This document shows positions 1 to 4,264 of a stretch of 5,191 bases of DNA, piece by piece. Within the stretch, counting starts at the first letter, position 1. Every line of letters begins with the position of its first letter. The notes under the pieces were generated by a model, which was not told the DNA's origin, made no database searches, and was given only the letters and a program-made list of their open reading frames with translations. The DNA comes from Nitrospinota bacterium (GTDB taxonomy: Bacteria; Nitrospinota_A; UBA7883; JADGGD01). Made by a program: the position numbers and the translations under genes. The stretch lies in assembly GCA_015229165.1 (NCBI GenBank), contig JADGCD010000062.1:5267-10457 (forward strand), given 5' to 3'.

Positions 1-329
1 CACTTGAACGGGCGTTGCGCGATCTCGAACAGCGCCCCGAAGAGCTCGGTTCGGTGTCGGACGACCCGACGGCGTTCGCCCCGCTGGCGGAGGAGAAGCG
101 GCGGCTGGTGGCGGCCATCGGCGCGCCGGACGCCGACCGGAAGGGGCTCGGCCTCCGGATCGGAGCGCTGAACCGGGCCATGACCCCGCTTCTCGTCGGC
201 GAGCGGCGCCGCCTTGAAGAGGAGATCGCCCGGCTCGTCGCGCTCGCCGACGAACACGCCGCCGCCACTTACCGGGCGTATCCCTATTTCCTCTACGACC
301 CCGCCGACCTCCTCTCCCTCTTCCCGTAA
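1..329 (+). CDS. C-terminal part of an unrecognised coiled-coil protein (5' end outside window)
   Basis: The frame is open from the left edge (first full codon at 3) to the TAA at 327-329, giving 108 visible residues, so this is the 3' end of a gene that starts upstream. A TTG at 15 could be read as a start, but it has no clear ribosome binding site and the frame continues upstream of it. The visible part is rich in Arg, Glu, Ala and Leu. Two probable amphipathic helices are present, the second being the run of charged residues around GERRRLEEEIARL. It ends in an aromatic tail containing AYPYFLYDP and a final LLSLFP. There are no membrane spans, metal-binding cysteines or catalytic motifs that I recognise. 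The last bases form part of the 18-base repeat that flanks the RM module. I do not recognise the family and assign no function. That this is a real coding end is supported by the codon pattern (strong third-position G/C) and the sharp stop. Confidence 0.7.
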   Translation, partial: LERALRDLEQRPEELGSVSDDPTAFAPLAEEKRRLVAAIGAPDADRKGLGLRIGALNRAMTPLLVGERRRLEEEIARLVALADEHAAATYRAYPYFLYDPADLLSLFP

Positions 330-340
330 GGGGAACGGCG
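323..340 (+). repeat. Left copy of 18-base direct repeat flanking the RM module
   Basis: The sequence CCCGTAAGGGGAACGGCG matches 1971-1988 (CCCGTAAGGGGGACGGCG) at 17 of 18 positions. It covers the last codon and stop of the upstream gene. The two copies bracket the whole methyltransferase-endonuclease segment. A duplicated insertion target is the likely explanation. A chance match of a G/C-rich intergenic motif is the alternative. Confidence 0.6.
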
Positions 341-342
341 TA

Positions 343-351
343 TGGTAAAAT
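343..351 (+). promoter_or_regulatory. Extended -10 promoter for the RM genes
   Basis: TGGTAAAAT fits the extended -10 form TGn-TATAAT, with TAAAAT matching the hexamer at 5 of 6 positions. It lies in the short gap between the upstream stop and the methyltransferase ATG at 397. That places the expected transcript start near 358 and leaves a leader of about 40 bases. No convincing -35 is seen 16-18 bases upstream, where the repeat sits, but extended -10 promoters often do without one. Confidence 0.5.
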
Positions 352-396
352 CGTGACGGTTGAGAAGACTTTCACGCAACCTTTTTCGGAAAACCC

Positions 397-1356
397 ATGA
401 GCGTCTGTGTCGAAATTTGCGCCGGTGGCGGTGGGCAGGCTCTGGGGCTCGAATCTGCCGGTTTTGACCCTTTGGCGCTGGTGGAAATAGAGAGCCGCGC
501 TTGTGACACGCTCCGGCTCAACCGTCCGTTCTGAAACGTTGTCGAAGGGGGCGTGAAACTTTTTTCCGGAAAACCGTACCAAGGCGCTGACCTGCTGGCC
601 GGGGGGGTGCCCTGCCCCCCTTTCTCGGTGGCCGCCGTACCATTGGGAACCGAAGACGAACGAGACCTGTTCCCCGAGGCGTTGCGGTTGGTCGATGAAG
701 TGCGGCCGCAGGCGGTCATGCTCGAAAACGTCCGGGGTTTTCTTGATGCGGTGTTTGAAGATTACCGCGAGAACTTGAAAACGACCCTCTCGAAAATGGG
801 ATATGTCACCGACTGGCGGCTTCTGAACGCTTCCGATTTCGGTGTGTCCCAGCTCAGGCCCCGGGTGGTGATCGTGGCCATTCGCAAGAGCCTCTGGGAG
901 CGGTTTTCATGGCCGCAGGTGAATGAGCGCAATCCACCGACGGTCGGCGAGCGGCTGTACGATTTGATGGCGTCCAGAGGGTGGCGCGGCGCCGACGGAT
1001 GGCGGAAACTGGCGGACGACATCGCTCCCACTATCGTGGGGGGATCAAAAAAGCATGGCGGTCCCGATCTTGGCCCCACTCGGGCGAAGAGGGCGTGGGC
1101 TTCCCTGGGGGTCGATGGCATGGGGCTTGCCGACGAGCCTCCCCTTCCTGACTTTGTCGGTATGCCCCGCCTCACCGTGCCGATGGTGGGACGACTTCAG
1201 GGCTTCCCCGACGCATGGCGGTTTGCCGGGAAAAAGACCCCCGCCTATCGACAGGTCGGCAATGCATTTCCTCCTCCCGTGGCCGCCGTTGTCGCCGGCC
1301 AAATCCGGGAGGCCTTCAATGCGGCGTCGCGTCGGCGCTCGGTTCGGGTGGCGTGA
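397..1356 (+). pseudogene. DNA (cytosine-5) methyltransferase, broken by an in-frame TGA at codon 46
   Basis: This would transfer a methyl group from S-adenosylmethionine to cytosine C5 in a DNA site, protecting it from the endonuclease encoded next. The frame from ATG 397 to TGA 1354-1356 is 319 residues, normal for a type II C5 enzyme. Motif I, the cofactor loop, is at residues 6-18 (EICAGGGG then QALGL). Motif IV, with the catalytic Cys73, reads GGVPCPPFS; motif VI is ENVR at 110-113. Motif VIII is QLRPR at 152-156, followed by a target-recognition region of about 100 residues. Motif IX contains RLQGFPD at 266-272, and motif X is GNAFPP at 288-293. The frame is cut by TGA at 532-534, where I expect Trp in relatives (NRP-x-W-N-V). 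A GTG restart at 553 has an SD-like GAAGGGGGC but would lack motif I, so its product should be inactive. The start is forced, since an in-frame TGA lies upstream at 361. Target site unknown. Confidence 0.88.
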
Positions 1357-1948
1357 CCGTGAAAAAGGCAAGAGGAGGGGCGCGGGGGAAGTTGCGGGCC
1401 CATTTTCTTGCGAATATCGGACGGGTCCTGAACTCTGACGAACTGCGGGAAATCGCAGGGGGAATCACCGAATGGGGACGCAGGGTGCGGGAGCTGCGGG
1501 ATGAAGAGGGGTACCAAATCCTTACGCATAACGACCGGAGCGGACTGAAGCCGGGAGAATATCTGCTCGAAACCCCCAAACCGCGACCGGCGTTCGCCCG
1601 GGAAATATCGAAAGAGACCAGGGCCTTCGTTCTCGACAGGAACGGATTTACCTGCCAGATGTGCGGAGCGGTGGCCGGTGAGCCCCATCCCTACGACCCT
1701 TCCCGCAAGACCCGCCTCCATATCGGTCACATCATCGACAAAAGCAAGGGAGGGCTGACGATCCTTCCAACTTGCGGGCCGTCTGCTCCCTCTGCAACGA
1801 GGGGGCGCAAAATATTGCGATGATCCGGCCCGATCTCAAGCACCTGCTGGTGCAAGTGCGGCGCGCCACCACCGAGGATCAGCTTGAGCTTCTCAAATGG
1901 CTGATTGGCAAATTCCCCAAACAGGCCGCCAAGAACGCCGATTCCTGA
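1353..1948 (+). pseudogene. HNH restriction endonuclease, broken by a -1 frameshift in the HNH core
   Basis: This is the likely nuclease partner of the methyltransferase. It starts at GTG 1353, overlapping the upstream stop as GTGA; a second GTG lies at 1359. The first 134 residues read in one frame. They include a helical N-terminal part (around EWGRRVRELRDEEGYQILT), the linker PKPRPAF, a first zinc pair C101-x2-C104, and HIGH (H123, H126) leading to DKSKGG. From about 1757 the homologous continuation is one base back: DDPSNLRAVCSLCNEG, with the second zinc pair CSLC encoded at 1784-1795 and the HNH Asn next to it, running to TGA 1946-1948. Without a shift, translation stops at 1821-1823 after 22 unrelated residues. 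Losing one G from a GGGG before CTGAC explains it and would restore GG-A-DD. The repaired protein is about 198 residues. The product lacks the second Cys pair and should be inactive. Confidence 0.87.
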
Positions 1949-1970
1949 GTGTCGCGCTTATCGCTCGCGC

Positions 1971-1988
1971 CCCGTAAGGGGGACGGCG
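1971..1988 (+). repeat. Right copy of 18-base direct repeat flanking the RM module
   Basis: CCCGTAAGGGGGACGGCG matches 323-340 at 17 of 18 positions. It lies 22 bases after the endonuclease stop. An AAAAT-containing, extended -10-like element follows each copy (343-351 and 2001-2009), so the duplicated piece may originally have reached into a promoter. CCCC-GTAA-GGGG at 1970-1981 could form a four-pair hairpin, but it has no T tract and is not called a terminator. Confidence 0.6.
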
Positions 1989-1996
1989 GGGGGGGG
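1988..1996 (+). repeat. Nine-G homopolymer upstream of the antiporter operon
   Basis: An uninterrupted run of nine G follows the right direct repeat and ends five bases before the putative -10 element at 2001-2009. Homopolymers of this length can vary by slippage and would alter promoter spacing or strength. Whether it varies cannot be seen from one sequence. Confidence 0.6.
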
Positions 1997-2000
1997 AGTG

Positions 2001-2009
2001 TGCGAAAAT
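2001..2009 (+). promoter_or_regulatory. Possible extended -10 for the antiporter operon
   Basis: TGCGAAAAT resembles an extended -10 (TGn plus a hexamer matching TATAAT at 4 of 6). It is the best candidate between the broken endonuclease and the first operon gene, with transcription then starting near 2016. No -35 is evident. It supports ATG 2047 as the start of the small membrane protein, because ATG 2008 would fall inside the promoter. Confidence 0.3.
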
Positions 2010-2036
2010 GGCGTTCGATTCGACCGGACGGACGCG

Positions 2037-2042
2037 AAGGGA
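2037..2042 (+). promoter_or_regulatory. Ribosome binding site deciding the 2047 start
   Basis: AAGGGA sits four bases before ATG 2047. This is slightly close but better placed and purine-rich compared with what precedes ATG 2008 apart from the G run. It favours the shorter product, which begins directly with the membrane span. Confidence 0.4.
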
Positions 2043-2046
2043 CACA

Positions 2047-2214
2047 ATGACCGGATTGTTCATCGGGATCACGTTGGTGGGGGTGGTTCTGTTCTTTGTC
2101 GTCAACGGCTGGTACCTGTCCAAGGACATGGGCGAAGACCCCTACGACCCTTTCGACGAAACCGCCGACCGGGAGGCCGAAGAGGCCGCCAAAAAACGGG
2201 ACGAGAAACCATGA
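2047..2214 (+). CDS. Small single-span membrane protein leading the antiporter operon
   Basis: This is a 55-residue protein with one hydrophobic helix at about residues 3-24 (TGLFIGITLVGVVLFF and onward to NGWYL). A very acidic, then mixed-charge tail follows (GEDPYDPFDETADREAEEAAKK). The net layout suggests a short N-terminal end outside or inside the membrane and a soluble charged tail. I see no signal cleavage site, no cysteines and no known motif, so its function is not recognised. ATG 2047 is preferred over ATG 2008, which would add 13 polar residues in front of the span and lies inside the putative promoter. Its TGA overlaps the ATG of the EIIA gene (ATGA at 2211-2214), which implies translational coupling. 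An accessory subunit or anchor for the downstream transporter or its regulators is an inference from position only. Confidence 0.65.
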   Translation: MTGLFIGITLVGVVLFFVVNGWYLSKDMGEDPYDPFDETADREAEEAAKKRDEKP

Positions 2215-2672
2215 ACGTGACCGACTTCATCGGCGAAGGGCTGATCTTTATCGGGCTGGCCCCCGACGACAAGGCCGGACTCGTCGCCGCTATGGTCGAC
2301 CGGGTGGTAGCGGCGGGGAAACTGGCGCCCGACCGGCGCGACCCGCTGGTCGCCAAGCTGATGGAGCGGGAGGCCCTCTCCTCCACCGGCGTCGGGGGGG
2401 GGGTGGCCATCCCCCACGCATCGGGAGAGGCGGTCGACGGGATGCTGGTCGCGGTGGGGCAGGTTCCCGGCGGCGTCGACTACGACGCCGTCGACGGCGC
2501 CCCGGTGAAGCTGCTCTTCATGATCATCGGTTCGGAGCGCGCCCCCTTGGCCCATCTGCAACTGCTGGCCGCCATCGTGCGCATTTGCAAAAACCGCCTG
2601 CTGGTGGAGCGGCTCGAAGGGGCCGTCTCGCCGGCGGAGGCGATGGCCCTGTTGGTCGGGGGCGGTCGGTGA
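2211..2672 (+). CDS. PTS EIIA-domain protein (PtsN/fructose type), likely regulatory
   Basis: This 153-residue stand-alone EIIA domain has the usual length for the PtsN/FruA-type family. It takes a phosphoryl group from a phosphocarrier protein (HPr or NPr) on one histidine. The active site is His69 in GVAIPHA, preceded by the family's Ser-Thr-Gly segment STGVGGG at 58-64. The second conserved His is His115 in HLQLLAAI. The N-terminal part, with the GLAPDDKAGLVAAMVDR helix and the LMEREALSSTG segment, also fits the family. No EIIB or EIIC sugar permease is nearby, so a regulatory role is more likely than sugar uptake. In E. coli, PtsN controls potassium transport through TrkA and KdpD, which suits the antiporters downstream. 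ATG overlaps the preceding stop as ATGA, and the next gene starts four bases after its stop. A ten-G run at 2394-2403 lies just before the His69 codon. Domain identity is firm; the target is inferred. Confidence 0.9.
   Translation: MNVTDFIGEGLIFIGLAPDDKAGLVAAMVDRVVAAGKLAPDRRDPLVAKLMEREALSSTGVGGGVAIPHASGEAVDGMLVAVGQVPGGVDYDAVDGAPVKLLFMIIGSERAPLAHLQLLAAIVRICKNRLLVERLEGAVSPAEAMALLVGGGR
2394..2403 (+). repeat. Ten-G homopolymer inside the EIIA gene
   Basis: Ten consecutive G encode Gly62-Gly63-Gly64 and the first base of Val65, four codons before the active-site His69 codon. It is the longest homopolymer I see in the window, though other runs of six to nine G occur. A one-base change would destroy the active site and most of the fold. 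It could be a phase-variation tract, or simply reflect GGG codon use and be prone to sequencing error. Confidence 0.75.
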
Positions 2673-2676
2673 AGCG

Positions 2677-3021
2677 ATGAGCGAAAGCATGGAACTGTTT
2701 GTCTGCGTCCTCAACGAGCCGTCGGCGGTGGAGGACGTGATGGCCGGGTTTCTCGAAATCGGCGTCGCCGGATCGACCATCATCGACAGCCGGGGGATGG
2801 GGAAAATCATCTCGCAGGACATTCCCATCTTTGGCGGTTTCAAGAATCTTTTCGAGGGCGCCCGCGAGGCGAATGTGACGATCTTCTCGGTCATGGCGTC
2901 CTCGCTGGTGGAGGAGGCGATCCGGGTGGTCGAAGAGGTGCACAAATCGCTGGACGAGCCGTCGTCGGGGATCGTCTTTACCCTGCCGGTGGGAAGGGTA
3001 AAGGGGATCGGGGGCGTCTGA
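2677..3021 (+). CDS. PII-like (GlnB-superfamily) signalling protein
   Basis: This 114-residue protein has the length and layout of a PII fold. A first strand (ELFVCVLN, 6-13) is followed by a helix (SAVEDVMAGFLEIG) and a second strand (STIID, 33-37). A 27-residue connection equivalent to the T-loop (39-65, with RGMGKII and IPIFGGFKNLF) leads to a third strand (VTIFSVM, 67-73) and a helix (LVEEAIRVVEEV). A C-terminal GIVFTLPVGRV strand resembles the IFV-x-P segment of PII proteins. There is no Tyr at all, so classic T-loop uridylylation is not possible. PII-family trimers sense nucleotides or metabolites and usually control a neighbouring transporter or enzyme, as GlnK does AmtB and SbtB does SbtA. 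Position before two antiporters suggests it gates them, which is inference. The start at 2677 has GGTGA at 2668-2672, four bases upstream; ATG 2689 is a weaker alternative. Confidence 0.75.
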   Translation: MSESMELFVCVLNEPSAVEDVMAGFLEIGVAGSTIIDSRGMGKIISQDIPIFGGFKNLFEGAREANVTIFSVMASSLVEEAIRVVEEVHKSLDEPSSGIVFTLPVGRVKGIGGV

Positions 3022-3043
3022 CCCCCCCTCCCGAGGCGCCCCT

Positions 3044-4264
3044 ATGGATCTGGTCTGGATCGTCATCATCCTTTTCGCCGCCGGATTTCTGGGAAGCCGC
3101 TTCGCCTTCGCCAAGGAGCGGCTCCCCGCGCTGCTGCGCGACATGTTCCTGACCGGGTGGGAATACATCTTCATCGGCATGGTTTTGGGCCCGCTGGGGT
3201 TCGACCTGATCGACCAGGGACGGATGGAGCAACTGTCTCCCCTGCTGGCGCTCGGTCTGGCCTGGGCGGGGCTGATCTTCGGCATGCAGATGCGGGTCGC
3301 CGACCTGAAGAAGGTCGACCGGGGATTGCTGAAGCTGACCCTCTTCCAGATGGGGGCCACCTTCGCGGCGCTCTTCGGCCTTACCCTCGTCATGGGGATG
3401 ATGGGGCGTTCGTTCACCCTCTCGGAGCTGTTCGCCGGGGCGGGGGTGGTGGCGGCCGCCGGAGCCATTTCCTCTCCCACCACCCTGTCGATGATGGCCT
3501 CCTTCTACCCCCGGACGTCGGCGCCCCTTTTTCGGCGGCTGCTGACGGTGGCCACGCTCGACGTCGGCCCGGCGTTGGTGGCGGTGGGGCTGGTCTTCTG
3601 CCTCTTTCCCGCCGGACAGGGGGGGACGTTCGATCCCGCGCGGGGGGCGACGCTCCTTTTCTTCTCGGTTCTCATCGCGCTGGCCATGGCCGGGATCTTC
3701 CGCTATTTCGGCCGGAAGCGGCTGAAGCCGGAAGAGGAGTTGACGGTGCTGCTCGGGTTCCTTGCGTTTCTGTCCGGCGTGGCCCTGTTCCTGAAGCTTT
3801 CTCCGCTGTTTCTCGCGCTGATGGTGGGGGTGACGCTGGCCAACACGCTGGAGCGGGACGATCCGGTCTTCACCACCCTTTTCGCCACCGAAAAACCGTT
3901 CTACCTCATCCTGCTGATCCTCACCGGGCTTCTCTGGTCCCCGTCGGGGCCGCTGGCGTTCTTCATGGCGCTGGCGGTGGCGCTGGCCCGGTTCTGGGCC
4001 AAGGGGACCTCCGTCCGGATCGGTACGCGGCTGTTCCGCCCCGAAGGGGGGCTGCCGGACGACGCCGGGCTGGGGCTGATGGCGCAGGGGGCGCTGGCGC
4101 TGGCCATCGGCGTCAACTACCTCATCGTCTATCCGGGGGAGGCGTCGCGGCTGGTCTTCGGGGTCATCGCGCTGATGGTCATCCTCAACGAAGTGGTGGC
4201 GCCCTTCCTGATCCGGCGGGTGGCCGACCGGGAAGCGGCGGGCCGCAAGGGGGGCGAAGGATGA
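3044..4264 (+). CDS. CPA2-type cation/proton antiporter membrane subunit, first of two
   Basis: This 406-residue polytopic membrane protein has about 11-13 spans. Family marks are FIGMVLGPLGFDLI at 43-56, a GLIFGMQMR segment at 76-84 ending in a positive loop (ADLKK), and an SSPTT helix break at 143-147. Asp173 lies in TLDVGPAL, KLSPLFLALMVGV is at 251-263, and TEKPFYLILLILTG forms a late core helix. Members exchange Na+ or K+ for H+ across the inner membrane. The ion-binding pair, usually Asp-Asp or Asn-Asp, reads Leu172-Asp173 here. That suggests electroneutral exchange, a changed ion, or reliance on the partner subunit. It is shorter than KefB/KefC because there is no C-terminal TrkA-N/RCK domain, so regulation may come from the separate PII-like and EIIA proteins. 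The start has GAGG at 3033-3036, seven bases upstream. Its stop overlaps the next ATG. Family assignment is good; the transported ion is unknown. Confidence 0.85.
   Translation: MDLVWIVIILFAAGFLGSRFAFAKERLPALLRDMFLTGWEYIFIGMVLGPLGFDLIDQGRMEQLSPLLALGLAWAGLIFGMQMRVADLKKVDRGLLKLTLFQMGATFAALFGLTLVMGMMGRSFTLSELFAGAGVVAAAGAISSPTTLSMMASFYPRTSAPLFRRLLTVATLDVGPALVAVGLVFCLFPAGQGGTFDPARGATLLFFSVLIALAMAGIFRYFGRKRLKPEEELTVLLGFLAFLSGVALFLKLSPLFLALMVGVTLANTLERDDPVFTTLFATEKPFYLILLILTGLLWSPSGPLAFFMALAVALARFWAKGTSVRIGTRLFRPEGGLPDDAGLGLMAQGALALAIGVNYLIVYPGEASRLVFGVIALMVILNEVVAPFLIRRVADREAAGRKGGEG

Larger units (their letters stand above)
341..1970 (+). mobile_element. Putative inserted and decayed RM cassette
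   Basis: This segment lies between the two 18-base direct repeats (323-340 and 1971-1988) and contains only the methyltransferase and endonuclease genes with their leader. It is visibly more AT-rich than the flanks (28 of 60 G+C at 721-780, against 42 of 60 at 2461-2520). It has no transposase, integrase or terminal inverted repeats that I can see. RM genes are known to insert as simple units with flanking duplications, so acquisition by such an event is a reasonable inference. The exact borders are uncertain by tens of bases. Confidence 0.4.

Noticed and set aside
532..534. TGA read as Trp or selenocysteine in the methyltransferase
   Set aside because: Other genes here (ends at 1356, 2214, 2672, 3021, 4264) use TGA as stop, so a Trp code is unlikely. 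C5 methyltransferases have no selenocysteine at this place and no evident SECIS hairpin follows.
553..1356. Intact shorter methyltransferase starting at GTG 553
   Set aside because: The frame is open and has an SD-like sequence, but it lacks the motif I cofactor loop found in the same frame upstream. It is a remnant, not a separate gene.
1746..1760. Programmed -1 ribosomal frameshift in the HNH gene
   Set aside because: The zero-frame codons AAG GGA GGG CTG do not form a canonical X-XXY-YYZ slippery heptamer, and the partner gene is also broken. A lost G is simpler.
1954..1970. GCGC...GCGC stem after the endonuclease stop as a terminator
   Set aside because: It has four pairs with a nine-base loop and no T tract.
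1970..1981. CCCC-GTAA-GGGG hairpin as a terminator after the RM genes
   Set aside because: The stem is only four pairs and is followed by G rather than a T tract.
2008..2214. Longer version of the small membrane protein from ATG 2008
   Set aside because: It overlaps the putative -10 element and adds 13 polar residues before the membrane span. ATG 2047 has the closer purine-rich binding site.
2047..2214. Cytochrome oxidase small subunit (CcoS/CcoQ-like) for the 55-residue protein
   Set aside because: The size and single span are similar, but no specific motif matches and no oxidase genes are nearby.
2677..3021. PstA/DarA-type c-di-AMP-binding PII-like protein
   Set aside because: Length and fold are similar, but I do not see the long glycine-rich loops typical of that family. 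Only the broader PII-like call is supported.
2142..3483. Long open frames on the minus strand (2142-2945 and 2524-3483)
   Set aside because: They lie antisense to well-supported EIIA, PII-like and antiporter genes, have low-complexity Arg/Pro/Ser-rich products, and are typical of GC-rich DNA.
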